A stretch of 64,000 nucleotides of DNA from positions 345,001-409,000 of the forward strand of contig QEYB01001179.1 of NCBI GenBank assembly GCA_017562135.1, given 5' to 3'. Source of the DNA: Dipylidium caninum. Its lineage: Eukaryota; Platyhelminthes; Cestoda; Cyclophyllidea; Dipylidiidae. The notes beneath the pieces are model-generated. The model was not told the origin of the DNA and did not search any database. It saw only the letters and a program-made list of their open reading frames with translations. This document shows positions 22,721-36,494 of the stretch, one piece after another; within the stretch, counting starts at the first letter, position 1, and each line of letters opens with the position of its first letter. The position numbers and the translations under genes were made by a program.

Positions 22721-25700
22721 TGATTTGTGAATTGCTTTAGCCCACTAGTTAAGTGGCGAGGCCGAGGAAAAGATTCAACTTTCTGTGAGCCGACAAGCCA
22801 AATAATAAATTTGAAGTTATGACAAATTGATTGCTGAGAAAAGAGTGACTAGAATGGAATTTCTCTTCCTGGAAGGAAAGTGTTGGATGCTCTTTGACAG
22901 GACGCCTTTAGCATGGACTGCGTTTCTCCAAAGTGGGCTTCAAATTATTGAGTGTCCGTCTACCTACACGACTCCTACCATTGTACATCGCTGCCTCCAC
23001 CTCACCCACTGCAAGACCACTCATCATCGTGGCGAGGCTGCCGGTAACTGAGACCAGTCCTCAATCCCGAGACTGGTGGACGCGGTTCTGATGTATCTGG
23101 GAGACCGTTTTATATCCAAAATTACGCAGATTCTTGATTTGATCAGTATAACATCCCCTCATTGCTGGATCAGATGATCTCTTGAGGATCATAGACTCTA
23201 CAAGGAAAATCACTCGCCCTCTCAACTGCTCCGAAACAAATTAAGCCTGAAAGTCAATCATTATCTAACCTCCATCAGGAACACTGGACTCGCGCCCTAC
23301 CCGATCAGTCCGTCGTCGCCGCATAGAGCATAGAAGTTTGTCCGAACGGAGACACCAGCGTCTCAGGCGCCAGCCAATCTCACTACTGTTTAAGGTAGTT
23401 TAAGCTGTCCAAGTCAGAAGCGCCACGTGCGCACCCCCTGGCCAGTACTCTCGCGAATCTGCCCCTCTGACGAACTGCTCACATATCCAATTCGAGAAAC
23501 ATGAACGATCTTCACATTCATGAGTCGATCCGAAGTATCAAGCCCTAGTGGTGACCGTGGCAATGTAGTCAATCGTTGGCTCACATTCCACCACAGCACA
23601 CCAACAGGGAAGATTTCGCAGAAATTAAAATAATCACTTTTGAGGAACTGCTAGCTCTGTTGAATATAGAAAACAATGACCGACTACCTGTGTGAAAAAA
23701 GGCGTTGGACTAAGGAAACTGGAGTAGTCTTTAGGATCAAAGAGCAGGGAGTTCCAAAAAGATTATTAAACTAAAGATACTCGAGCGTACATACATACAC
23801 TAATAAAGTGGGTATGAGTGCACTACCTAACGGAACCAGCAGGCGGCCGATCTGCGAGGATACAATCAAGTACCGTGCTTCCCAGGACACGCTACCACAG
23901 TTATGGAGTATTCCTATCTCACTGCTTGCAAATAAACTACCTCGACTACAAGGGATAAGGGAAAGAAGTTTGGTTTGAGTCTGCAGAATCGGATAAGACC
24001 TCCACACGGCACAACACGCAAAAAAACAGCTGCCAATGAAACTGGGTGGTATTGCTCTCGATTGTGCTAACTGATATAATGTTATAAGATCTACCTAAAA
24101 TCTCCTAAAGCAGACAATTACCAGGTCGGCTACCTCATCGCGCTATTCGAAATAAATTCAGATTGCAAAAGCAACAATATCCAAAGTCGTAGTTATGCGT
24201 GGGGAGAAAGCTTTATAAGGTAAAGATACGATTTACAAAACCATACTAGACAAAGTTGAATAAGGTTAAATTGTGTATATTTAAAAGGAAGTCGCTAAAT
24301 CTTCGTTAAAGACAAAATTATCGGGATAACAATGTGAAAAAGAAGATCAGAAAAGGCCAGACACCTGAGTGGTCACTCCTTATCAGGGCGTATATCTTCA
24401 AATAATTTCTAAACTTTGTCATGTAGGAAAATGCTGATTACCCCTCTGTTGATGCGCAGAAAAAGACTATCACCACCCTTGTCGATAATCCGTTCGAAAA
24501 TAAATGCTGATATGACGGCAGTTGTAAACATGACGGACGGTCTCCTCAAAATGGCATTATAGAACCCCTTGAGCATCCTGAAGAGTGGTCGAAAACAATG
24601 AGGTCACGCTGGTAGCAATAGCTTAAAACAATTATCGAAAGGGAAACGGAATCTCACGATGTAACTGTTTGGAAAAAATGACTCCATTTAAAATTAAATA
24701 ACAATTTTGTACGAATATGACCAGCGATTAAAAATTAGCTGCTGCACTATTCATACGCATTTAGAACCGCACATTATTCCGAATACAAAGGGAATGCTTT
24801 CGGATTTGACTGTTGCGATTAATATACGATATCATAAATTAATCCTCCTCGAGAGGAGAATTTGTAACTTGCTTTGCCGCTAAACCTGTTAAAGTTCAAT
24901 GAAGCCTCTCGAAATTGCTATGGCTTGCTTTCGATCATCGCTCCGTTTTTCAGCATCATTACTCAACGACAAAGCCAACTCCGTATTTTATGAGTTTTTC
25001 AGGTGAAATTCGTTCAGTTTTAGTTTTTGATGCCATTCCTGACTTGGGCTCGTTTATCATGAGTAACTTTCTCCCAAATTTCATGGTGCCTACTTTTAAT
25101 TTTCAAGTTTTTACTTTACCTGCTTACACAAATGTTTGTGTTAAGCATTTAAGTATTTTGAATCGTTTTTAGTTTAGGCTATCAATTTTTGCTTTTGTTT
25201 ACATCAGCTACTTATTCCTACCTTCGACCCACGTTCGCTATTCGTGTTTGGGAAGTACGCTTTTTCGACTTCGTGTACTCGTTCTAAATTTGCTCTCTTC
25301 TGTTTATTATGACTTCCCCTGCCAATTTTTAAGCTGTGAATTACTCATCCACCTTGAATAAAGTATGCTCTTGCGCGCACCTTTTTTTAAGACTCACTTG
25401 CCTATTCTGCGTTTCAAACCTTCTTTCTTCTTAGCTAACACGACCTGCCCAGTCGTGGTTTTCTACCCCTCTTCCCTATAATTGCCGCATTTCTCCACGT
25501 CTTACCTCGTTTTGTTCATTATTTCCTCGCGAAAGAGCAACTCAGCTGCCATTTTCATTTTTTCACGTCTCGCATTGCTTTCTTAACCCGTATACACTTT
25601 CCCTAATGATTGTTGGTTAACACAGATATTCTTAGGGCATCCTATGCGCTCGTTTATCTTATTTTAATTTATTAATTGTGCCAGAGCCTGAGTTTTTTAT

Positions 25701-26338
25701 TACACTAATTTCTGTAAATCTTCAAGTTTATATTTCATATATGTCCATATTCTACACCATTTTTCTTGTCGTTTCGCTTATTCCTCCAACTAACTCGCTT
25801 GCTAATTTTGATTTTTACATTGAAAACACGTGCATTCTTTCTCGCTCTTTCTGTTGGTTTTTTTCAATCTCTGTTTGCCATTTCTAGGCGCGACGGATTT
25901 TTTTTCTTTAAATTTTGCTAATGTTGCTGATATTTTGTGCCGCACGTCATAATCAGTCCTAAGGGCACTCTTAGTGCGCCACACAACTTTTACGATGTGT
26001 AAACATTGCATTGTGTTGTGCACTTTTTCTGGCTCTTCGCGTGAATGGCTAAACGCTATTGTTATTTGTGAGTGGTGTAATGTGCCATATGGAAGTAACC
26101 ATTGTTAATGGCAACTCGGTATTTTAATCGACACCTTGGCTCCTCTTGCAACCTCTCAACCTCGGCACCTTGTCCTTTTCGTCATCTCTACTGTGGCCAA
26201 GCATGACTCATTAATGCGCACTGAGCTCTAAGGTCGTCCTCGCTGTCCTTATCATTTCATCCACCCATCTAACTGGTCATCCATTTCTATTGCAGCTGAA
26301 AAAACGATAGTACTATTGGCGGGAAGTGCCGAGACAGC
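22721..26338. other. Intergenic / upstream region of the zinc-finger gene
   Basis: AT-rich, without any recognised coding exon. A TCTATTGCAG acceptor at 26286-26295, just upstream of the zinc-finger start codon, implies that a 5'UTR exon of that gene lies somewhere in this stretch; I could not place it. Confidence 0.45.
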
Positions 26339-28564
26339 ATGACAGCAATTAGTGAGCGTCCTCTAGGCGACTCGCCTCTACCATCCTCTTCCTCCTCTGT
26401 TTCTGCTGCATCCTCTCTGTTTTCCTCTACCTCGGGTGATTTTGACAGTTGTGAGGACTATGTGGTCGTCACTTTCAGCAGAAATAGGAGACCTCCCACG
26501 CCTCGTCCTGATGGCGAACCTCTGTGAGTAGGGGAACCCTATTTCCTTGCATTTTTTACCTCCTGTGTGCATATGTGCGCCAAAGGGGTTTTGAGGCCTG
26601 TGGTTATCGATTCCTACGAGTATTAACTTCCCTTTTGCACACACGTATACACACACACACACACACTCATCATAGTACCCTTTTCGTGTTCTGCCACATA
26701 TTCGTGTGTGCATGCACCCACACACACGCGCACGCACGAGAATGAGAGAAGTAGGCGATAAATAGCTGGGGGTTGCCTTGGTTACTCACCTGAGCCTGAC
26801 ACTATACCAGCACGCGCGTTAACACACACGTTTGTGCGGGTCGTATGTGCGCATGTGCCGTTTTAATGAGTCGACGAAATCAACTCACGCCGACTTCTAT
26901 TTGATGTAACCCAGTAAGCTTTGAGCTCACCAATGGGCGAATTGGAGGTGATGCTAATCCTCCTTCGTGGTCTCTCATCATTTTCACCATAATCATCGCT
27001 CCCGTTTCCGCCCTGCGATTACTCCTCGTTGTTAATCGCTCATTGTATGAGGCTGATGCGAATAATTCCTCCTACAATTCGCAGTCAGCACACTGAAGCC
27101 ATCCGAATTAATCTCCCAACTTCTTTGACCTACCAGTTCTGAGGTAGTTGGACATATGACATTCCTAGCTGTTCCCCTAACGACACCCTCGCCACCATCG
27201 TGACATGTGTTCTTAATCTCACCGTGAAGGTAACTCTGTCACATGCCACACTCGCGACATGCGAGCGTAGTCGAATAGCGGTCTCGGCGACCTCTCGAGC
27301 CTGCCTCCGATAACCCCTCAAAAAGCCGTCTCTACACTCTCCTTGAATGGACCTTTTCTTTAGTATTATGTGCGAATAATTGGAGCTTCTGTGAATATGC
27401 ACAGAGCGGTAGATCACTCGCCGCTACATGACCCTTCCTCTCGTGTAAGTTAGTGGAGTATGCTGTGCCCCCGAGTAGCAATGCGGGATGATTTTGCGGC
27501 GACTCCATTGAATTCTTCGCCTGCCTCACCAACACCCGTCGAGCCTCGGGTCTGGTGGTGGCGGCGGCGGTGGTGGTGATGGTGGTGGTGGTGGTCAGGT
27601 TAAAAGCACGCGCAGTGTTTGGCTTGGCTGAATGGGTGACCTCATTGCAGTGGGCCATGCCCAAGGCTGTCATTTTATCCCCCCTGGGTGATAAGGTTGC
27701 ATCATCTGCGTTTCCAGGGTGGAGAATGTCGAGGGCGAAGCGACCCCTCCTCTCACCATTAATGCAACTTCGTCTCCCAAAGGGGGCACTCGGATCTCCC
27801 GTCTCGCTGCCATGGCGGCCGGAGTGGATATCTCCCAATTGCAGCATTCCACACCCTCTTCTATCGCTTCCACCGCCCCCGGCCCCACTGTAGCCGCCTC
27901 GTCCACCTGCACTTCACCTCTCTCCTGTGACTACGTCCGTCGATTCACTTATCCCGACGGAGACACCCACTACGACTGGCTCTCCTGCCCCCTTGCCGAG
28001 ATGCAAGCCAAAGGTTCCCTGGCCAAATCGAGTGCCTCGCATTCCTCCTATTCCTCCAAGCCCATTTCCCTAGCAGCAGTGCCTCGGAAGCCATTCCTTG
28101 TTTATGAGAGTTCCCTGCCCTCCGTCTCGCCTTCCTCCAGCTACCGACGTCAACTCACCACCTCACGCAAGATGCTTCGCTGTGAGGAGTGCGGCAAGTA
28201 TTATGGGAATGAGTACAGCCTGCACCATCACATCTGCCTCCGGCGGAAGGACGTGTGGAAGAAGGGCGACGTGCCCACCCGAGTGGTAGACGGTCAGCTG
28301 ACCTACTTCTGTCCTGTCTGCAGTAAGCCGTTCAAGTGGCTGGGCAACTTAACCCGACACTATTACGTGCACACGGGACAGAGATTCTTCAAATGCGACA
28401 TCTGCCATAAGGAATTCTTCTCCGCCTACCAAGTGCGTAGACACATGAATTCGCATACGGGGCTGAGGTTTCAGTGCGCGGTGTGTGAGAAGCTGTTCAC
28501 CTGCAAGTACGCCTGTGCGTGGCATGCTCGGCAACACTTGAAGGAGCAGCACCAGAAGGCGTAG
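26339..28564 (+). CDS. C2H2 zinc-finger protein, putative transcription factor
   Basis: Two exons, 26339-26523 and 27718-28564, joined across a 1.19-kb GT-AG intron in phase 2 (DGEP-L-VENVEG); 343 aa. The N-terminal two thirds are Ser/Thr/Pro-rich and disordered-looking. Fingers begin near residue 213. The first is atypical (CEECGKYYGNEYSLHHHIC). Three canonical C2H2 fingers follow at about 259 (FCPVCSKPFKWLGNLTRHYYVHTGQ), 287 (CDICHKEFFSAYQVRRHMNSH) and 314 (CAVCEKLFTCKYACAWHARQH), with short TG-type linkers. It is likely nuclear and DNA-binding, but I do not recognise an orthologue. The ATG at 26339 follows a 5'UTR splice acceptor. AATAAA is at 28753-28758, 190 bp after the stop. Confidence 0.88.
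26649..26666 (+). repeat. CA dinucleotide microsatellite
   Basis: A perfect (AC)n run inside the intron of the zinc-finger gene; further degenerate CA/CG repeats follow to about 26735. Confidence 0.85.
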
Positions 28565-31500
28565 ACTTCCGCCTTATCATCTGCTTTGGCTGTTGGGTCA
28601 AGTGTACAAAAGGGCGATTTTGACTCATTCCCGTGGCCTTGATGCTCCTCCTCCTTCCTTTCTCCCTCGCACTCATCCCCGCCTTCCCTCCCGCTTTCCA
28701 CCTCTTCTCTCCCCCTTCTTGAAGCTCCACGAGAGATGTTTTGCTCAAAACAAATAAACTGTGTGCCTTGTGTTTTACTCTATGTCGCCATTGAAGACTG
28801 AATGGTCGGTTGATTTTTCGATTTTTTTCTCCCTTTTTTTAATTGCGTAACTTACACGACGGTCGTGACGTGACTGTCTTGGAACCGTCATCCCTCCCTC
28901 AACCTCCACGCCAGAGACAGCCAACTTCCCGTCACTTCTCTCTTCTCTAGGCGTTGAGGCGACCATCCTCTTATGCGTGGAACGCTACGAGGCTCCATCG
29001 ACGATGCAATGATTCGCGCGTCACGCATACGTGACGCAGGTGTGGAAGTGATTGTCGACGTGGAACGCGAGTTGTTGCTGGTTTTGCTTTCTCAAAATCC
29101 TTCAATTGGTAGTTCTATCTCTACTCCAGGCCACAATGTGTGGGCTGGTGGTTGGACTTTACACTGCGTGAAGGCGTTGGGTCATCGCGGAGTTAACACG
29201 CGCTTTATGGGCCCTTTTAATGCGCTCACCTGAGGATTCTCGATGTCATAGAAACCTAATGAGCTATTGCATAGAATTAGGCCTGATTCCACGATGTGCG
29301 CACTTCTTCTTCTTCATGTTCTTCGAATCCTTCGCCCAACTCGTCCGTCCCACTGTCACTGACTGTCCTCTCCAATTTCAGTTCATCTCTGCTCGGGAAT
29401 TTTCACCCACACGCACACACCAGCTGAGGGCCATGCCCACATCAGTCTTTTGTATGTGTGTTTGCTTTTCTGATTAGCATATTTTCTATCACATGCTAAG
29501 TGTGGGACGTCTCGATGGTGTGGCCTGAAATTCGCTTCGAAAGTCATATTTTTCGGGGTTGCACTTCATTTTTGCCACAACCTCATCGACTCACCTTTTC
29601 ATTGTCACCTTTTAGCAGGATGTTTACATTATCGCGGTGTGCTTATTGTTCCACTTTTGAGAGTGTGCTGACGATAAACAGCTTTAACCGCCAGCACAAA
29701 CACGGGCCGGAGACGACAACCAATGGGAGGCCTTGGTTGGAAATCAAATGAGGTGCGCCTCCTTGTAATCGCTTAAAACAACGCTGCGTGTGTAAACTGT
29801 CCACGCCGACTCGTGCGGTTGAGCTGCCTTTTTTCCGTGAAGCTCTAACTCTGTGTACCCTTCAGCGTCAGCATGAGAGGATGTTCCTTCTCACGACGCT
29901 GGTGCGACACAGAAGCACTCGCGAGCACGAAGATGCTGGAGACTGCGCAGTCGGTGTTCCACTGTCCACTCTCCACCAACACATCGTTTTTATTACCCTT
30001 TTGTCAGTCATCATTCCAGCTCTTGCGGTAACTTTTTTATTCGACGACTGATCCACGAAACACGTACAATTTAAGTGGGATTCGGGGGTTATTTCTCCTC
30101 CATGCGTTAAAAAATTGCGTCGACCATCGATGAGAGGGACGACAAGGGAGAAATACCTCAATGAAGTCTGTGAAACATACCGCTGCGGAGATTTTGCCCA
30201 TGTTACCGTGGCGACACAAGTAACAGGACAACAAAGCACACCTTTGAAGAGGTTAGCGTGTGGACTAGGAAATCACGCCATGCCTTAGGAACTTTCCTTT
30301 CTGGGATGCCTCGGAACTCATTCTTGCACCTTGAACACGCAGCAATTAGGTCGGAAGGTTGAAGGCTACTCTATGCCAACGCTCACTTCCGAGTTTATAG
30401 CTGAGCGGATAGTGGCATGTCACGGTCATGTTATAACGTGCTTCAATCGGGGGAAGCGCCAAGCGTCTTAACTTTGTTTAGACCTTGAAGAGCATATGCC
30501 TACGGACTGATTGGTGGGCTGAGGTAAAGGACATTGGATTGCCGACACTCATTTAGGAAAAGTGAACCGGGTTCAGGTATGTTTTTCAAGCTCACATCCA
30601 GGAAGAGATGCTGTCCTGATAGGGCCAAAATAAAAACATTTAAAAAGTCAATTTTCCTCGGGCTGATATGACGTCCCATTATTTGGTTAAAGAATCCATT
30701 TTCTTTATCGTCAGTATTATTGTGGACCGTATGAAAAATGTGATTGGTGTACCAATTTTAGCCAATCAATAACGCCAACTGGCAATTCCCGTTTATCCCA
30801 TTGGTTGCGCCGCCATCGACTCGATACAATTGATTGGCCATTCAGTTATTTGCGGAAAATTGTCGTCGACCTAACTGCTACTAATTTACATTGGAATCGT
30901 AAATCACTACTTCGTCTCTTGCTTGTCGTCCACAGTCGTTCACACCCCCTAGTAAAAGCCGCATATCTTCGTGATTATTTTCACAAAATCCGGCAAGACT
31001 CATTCGAAGATTCTCCACAATTCTTTAGCACTGCCATTCTCTGCTCAGTCAAAGAAAAGCATTGACAACAGTTCTGACAAACTAAAACTAACTCCAGCGC
31101 CGCCCTGTCAGAATTTGTGTATGTACGAGGCCGCCACCTGTTAAGGTGACTTATGTGGCTGCATCCTGCCAATGTGTCAACATTTCGGGAGGGGGCGGGG
31201 CCCCCTCGACCGTAGACGCTCTGCTCTTTGCAGGACAAAAAACGCACGTGCATCCATTTGTCTCGATTCTTTGAAGGACGTCTCGTAGACTTATAGAGGT
31301 TCTTGGCCCCAAAACCAAGTTTTAACTCTCCGGTACTTGACAATTGCTAAAATCTCAGAATCTCTCAACTTTTGCTGTCTTTACACTCTTACTGAGAACG
31401 GTGGTTGACTGTTCCTTATTTTAGCCCTCGTCCGAGGTCCAAAGGCGGTTGCTGAGGGATGAAGACAAGGCGCTCGAGACCTATAGCATTTCTTCTTGAG

Positions 31501-33645
31501 AGACAGTATTTCCAGAAATTTTGCAGCAGCTCGAATTCGGCTCGAGGGCAGATGCATGGATTTACAATATTGTTTCGAACTTATGGCTGTCGCCACTTAG
31601 TTGGGCATCCAGCAGGGTAGTAGGAATCACTGCTGCTCCTCTAAGGCAAATCAGGACGCCACGTGGGGATGATTGAGCAGCCTCTCGGCAGATTGAACTG
31701 CGCGAATCAAATGCTCATGTTAGCAAATATGTACACAATAGGGGCCTAATAGTCACAAATTGTAAATTTAAGAAAAAAACTTGGAGCAATAAAACTGATA
31801 TTAGTGACATTCGGACTCAGGTAGTCGAAGTCGCGAGTCTCGAGACAATTTCATTCATCGTCTCGACGCCAGCTGCCGGGGTGGACGTCGACACGGTGTC
31901 AGTCGAAACGTGCTTAGCCATTGTTCAGTACTTCATTCCACTCCTAATCAAGGGTAACAGGCTGCCGACTGTGGGGTGGTGGTGTTGGCACCTCATCCGC
32001 GCATTGAGTGCGTGCGCACACGCCGACAGAGATGAATTTGCGTTCGGGTACACAAGCAGACACACACACACACACACAAGATATTCAAGCATGCGTCCTT
32101 CGCCCGCCGCAACCAGCGCATGTGGCAGGAATAAATTGTAAACCCCCGTCTTAACCTCGAGGTGACACATTCTGGCCAAAGTGAGGGGGCAGGTTGCCCG
32201 TCAGACGGCAGTAGTAGACTTTCACTAGATCAGTCAAAATATTCGATGACACTGCCGTGAATAGGGTCCCGCTCGAAGAAATGTTGCCATCTATAAGTGT
32301 TAAAATCGAGATAAAAATGCAGTGAACTTCAATGGACGACAGATTTAAAAATAATTTGAACTAGAGATTTCGGGTTAGATTAGCATCTTATCAATCAGAA
32401 GTGGTATAAATTAACTTATTAAAGTAAGCATGGGAAAATTTGGTGTTATCCGATTTTAGCGTAATGCGGCGTTTTAAGTGAAAACATGGTAGTATTGACA
32501 TCCTTATCACCTTATTATTTCTGAAAAGAGGAGAAAGGAATGTGGTGAGAATAAATTATTGAAATTGCCTCTCATCTTTGCTATAACTATTACATTTGCG
32601 TGCTACAGCATTTCGCATTTGAGAACATTTTGTATCTTAAAACTCTAAAACAAAGGTGGGGAATTGCCACACAACGCATACCTTGCTGCATTAATTATTT
32701 TAATAAGCTACATAAAGTCTAGATTTGCACTAATTTGCGCGCTAACACATTAAAATCACCCGTATTATGCCACAAAAGTTTGCTAACTTCGAAAATAAGG
32801 ATACCTTTCTACAGGGTCCTCAAAACCGTTTGTTACTCGTATCGTGTTAGGGCTTATAAAAAATATTTATACTGCTTCTCATAACAATAATCTTTAATAG
32901 TTGGTGTAGTAGGGTTTTTTTGTTTAAATTATCCGAATACTTCTTGTTGCTATCGCAACCCTCTGCACTTAAATTGCTTTATAATTGGGCTAGTCGTGGT
33001 CCGCCTTTGTCATCGCCATGTCCATCACCGTATGTCATACGATTTCTTCCTCCCCCAAACCTGATATCAGCTGTTTTATTTCATCAAGTTTATTATTCTC
33101 TGTGCTTTAATATTGCCGGTCCTGCGCTGAACTTGTCAGCATGTCTAATTGATCTAGGCAATGAGATCTTTCCCGCTATGCACCTTTTCCCCGTATTACC
33201 TGATATCCCCCAGCTCTTGCTTATTTCTTAATGGTGTGATACTTTATGGCAGCAGGCATAGAATATCATGCAATATAGCACTCATTGGTCCTTATCTTCT
33301 TTCACCCGTTGACTAATGAGATATATATTTATCCTACTCCCTACTGTTCTTGTGTCTTACCTTATCATTTTCACCCTTTGAAATAATCTGTAGTGACTTT
33401 CACTTTTACCGCGATTTTCATCCGTTTATACTCGATTGACCGTGATTGTACACTGTTTCAATCTTACTTTAATTTCCATCCGGTATATATTGCCCGAATT
33501 ATGCTAATTTCCTTCTGTATATCGGACTTTTATTCCCCTTGGTAGGCCGGAATTGTTTCGATGATTTCTTCAAACCGTATCATTAATGTTTATCGTCCAA
33601 GCTAGCTTTCTACTTGCTAAATCTTCTGTGACTTATCTGTTACAG
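28565..33645. other. Zinc-finger gene 3'UTR, then intergenic sequence upstream of the CLIC exon
   Basis: The first 200 bp are the zinc-finger 3'UTR. No recognisable coding exon, RNA gene or transposon is seen in the rest. A CA microsatellite lies at about 32060-32078. The 5' exon of the CLIC gene must lie upstream of 33646 but is too short to identify by eye; the strand from about 33300 to 33645 is T/C-rich, as expected before an acceptor. Confidence 0.5.
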
Positions 33646-34419
33646 GTGGAAGAGTTCCAAAAATCCCTTCGTGAGCTTAAAGGTCACCCTGAAGTTAGAC
33701 TATTTGTTCGTGCTTCAAGGACCGACCGGAACAACATTGGCGCTTGTCTTATTTGTCATCAATGGCTCATGGTATTCCGCTACATGGTCGAGATGGATCT
33801 TATTCGTCTCGAAGTTGTCCCCATCTCCTATGACAACGAGCCTGAGGACTACAAAATTCTCCATTGTTCAAAGCGCCTTCCTGCAGCTTTTCTACCCGAT
33901 TTTCAGCTCGCTGCTTCCACCCCGGATGAACTGGAATCCCTCCTTGCCAAATTTCAGTGTCCTAATCTCACTCTTCCCTTTGAATCGAGGGCGGTATTGG
34001 AGGCGACTCACGCCTACATCGATGTTTACAAGAACGTGCTTAATTTCATCCGGAATAACCAGGAGAGTCCGCTGTTGAACGCACTTAAACGCTTGGAAGA
34101 CTACCTTCAGTCTCACAAAACTCGCTATTTGATGGGTGATGAGCTGAGTTTTGCTGATTGTATGTTGATGCCAAAGTTACAAGTTATGCGAGTTCTTCTT
34201 CGAGCCTGTAAGCAATGGGACATTCCCTCTGAGATGACCCACATCTGGGATTACGTGAAGTCTATGTACGAGACGACGGCGTTCACAGTTACGTGCCCAA
34301 TGGACAAGGACATTCTGATGCACTATCGAGAAAATAAGGGTTTGGATGTCCCTATGAATGTTTTGCGTTCGTCGGAGGACTTCCTACGTTCCTGTCCATC
34401 AAAACTACCAACTGCATAG
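33646..34419 (+). CDS. Chloride intracellular channel (CLIC) family protein, 3' exon
   Basis: CLICs are GST-fold proteins that occur as soluble glutathione-dependent oxidoreductases and as membrane-associated channels. This single exon (acceptor TGTTACAG at 33638-33645) encodes 257 residues, nearly the whole protein. The thioredoxin-like N-domain has IGACLICHQWLM (a C-x-x-C redox motif where CLIC1 has CPFS). The all-helical C-domain has LEDYLQSHKTRYLMGDELSF, then ADCMLMPKLQVMRVL and TAFTVTCPMDKDILMHYRENK, very close to the insect Clic C-domain. The start codon and the first few residues come from an unplaced upstream exon; an in-frame upstream ATG at 33586 lies on the intron side of the acceptor. 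Stop at 34417-34419; AATAAA at 34463-34468. Confidence 0.88.
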   Translation: MEEFQKSLRELKGHPEVRLFVRASRTDRNNIGACLICHQWLMVFRYMVEMDLIRLEVVPISYDNEPEDYKILHCSKRLPAAFLPDFQLAASTPDELESLLAKFQCPNLTLPFESRAVLEATHAYIDVYKNVLNFIRNNQESPLLNALKRLEDYLQSHKTRYLMGDELSFADCMLMPKLQVMRVLLRACKQWDIPSEMTHIWDYVKSMYETTAFTVTCPMDKDILMHYRENKGLDVPMNVLRSSEDFLRSCPSKLPTA

Positions 34420-34462
34420 TGTTCCAATGCAAATGAGGCTAATGATTCTCGTGCTATTTTTT

Positions 34463-34468
34463 AATAAA
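34463..34468 (+). terminator. Poly(A) signal AATAAA of the CLIC gene
   Basis: A canonical hexamer 44 bp after the CLIC stop codon, in TTTTTTAATAAACGG. Confidence 0.75.
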
Positions 34469-36494
34469 CGGACTAAAGCGATACAAATTTACAAGAACGG
34501 TTATTGATGATGTGCACATCCAATCATATCGGTTTTACTATCTGCTTCCTACTCTCTTCTTCTCTTTTGGCAATATCGGCAGTCTGGCGGTAGTTTTATT
34601 ATTTCGCTGTTCAAAGACCCTTAATTGGTTCAACATCGAAAAGCTAGCTTGTTAAATGCCAAGAGTGACTCTTGTAGCGCTCTGCCTCCTTCTCTTTTGG
34701 CGCTAATGTCGAGTGCGGGGGGAGAGCACGCCATCTCTCGGAGCTGTTCTGTTTTTGTATTTCAATGCCCTTAATTGGTGACTCAATGCGAGGAGCGGTG
34801 GCCTCTGTGTCTATTCACTACTCATGCCATAGCTAATGAGGATGAGGTCACCTTGTCAAAAAGTGTGCCAACGTGAGTCGAGGCGGCTGGGGGGTGTTGC
34901 CAGCTTGCGGGGCGTTTAACGTCTTCCGCCACTAGGTGGCACTCGCATGCAGTTATCTCAACTTGCTCACGCAGTCGTTACCTCCAAGTAAGTGGAGATT
35001 CGAGTTCAAGCACGCTGGTGATTAGTAAGACGGTGTTTCACGAAACGCGGTTTATAAGCTCGCATTCATGGTGTAATGAGTGCATGACCTCCGTGCCCGT
35101 AGGAGGTGCAGCCGCCTTCTGATGATGCCAAGTTACTGTGCCGTTGATTGGCGTGAGAAGAGGGGGCAAGAGGTGGGCTACTTGGGAACATTTAATGCAG
35201 AGTGTATAACAGCAGCCTTTACTGCAATCTTTGCGTAATAAACGTGGGATATGCGTCAACTCGCTCAACCTCCTACCATGTTTCGCGTGAGTCACAGCCA
35301 ACATAATGTATCAGGCAGGTCGTAACTAGGTCTATCGTTAAACAATGCTTGAAAACGCTACAAAAATTCCGCGGATATGAAAAAACGATCAGTAGGTTCA
35401 AATTTTCAAAAAGGCGCGCCTCACACGACAACGAATCACATTCGTGCTGCCGGGGCGGTGACGCATTCCGTGCATTGGTTATTCATGTCGTCACATCTGA
35501 TTGGTTAATTTACACCAAATTTACGATTATTGGAGGAGGCTGATTTGACAAAATTGTCACACGCGACACCGAAGTCATGTCAACCAAATGGCTTAACTTA
35601 GTCAAAAATTGTCAATCGTCGGCTTTAGGTCGTACTCTGAATCGTCTTCTACATCCGCTTACACCTGTTAAAGCGCACAACGCCCCGTGAAACTGAGTGA
35701 CGTGACTAGTAAACATTCTGGTCAATCGTCTACTCGCCAACCTGCCTCAGCGGATCCGCGCGCGCAAAATTCCTTGTGCCTCGCGCCCCCATCTTCCACT
35801 TACGCGGCCCGAGTATGCGTTATGAGTGGGCCTGGAAACACACTCCCACACAGCGGCAGGGCTTCACGATCATGTGTGTGCGTTCGTGTTTGTGTGTTTG
35901 TGGTTGCACGGATTATGAAAATCACATGCGCCTCTGCGCAGCAGTGGGGGCGGTCTCTCCTCTGCCACCAACGAGAGCGGTAAGGCGATAAGACAAGAAA
36001 ACTCGCTTAACACACCGGGTGTGGGCGGTCTTTTGGCCGAGTCTCCCAAGTCAGCCCGAACACCGCGGCGGTGCGTGTGTGGGTCGTTGTTTAAAATTTT
36101 TAGACTAGTGAAAAAGAGGAAAAAAGGTGAGGTGGCAGCCCTTGGTAGAGCAGAGAAGAGCCTTCTCGAGGAGGAATTTCTTGTTTCTCGGGCGAAGGCA
36201 GAGATAAACGCCAACCACAGGGCGAATGTTTGGGGAAGGGCTCATGTCACCAGTTCGTTGTGCATGGAATTCCATGGAGGGGACACAACCAGACACCAAC
36301 TCGGCCGAGGACGGCGCAGGACTCAGCGACCAAGTGGGCGCCTCAAAGGCAAATCTCCAGTTTATTCCCCCCCGCAATGCGGAAATCGGGCCAGAAGCGG
36401 ATCCCAAGGAAATTTGTCAAATGTCGTCTCCCGGTGCAGCGTCTCCGTCGCCTACCCGTCGGTGGAAATACTCGACTGTGTCAGGCGCTCACAA

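Noticed and set aside
20558..22723. Many overlapping open frames of 60-215 codons on both strands
   Set aside because: All have Arg/Pro/Gly/Ser-biased composition explained by GC-rich DNA; none shows a domain or a consistent splice structure.
26524..26745. Open frames with His-Thr or Val-Cys repeats in the zinc-finger gene intron
   Set aside because: Products of the CA/GT microsatellite inside a clearly spliced intron.
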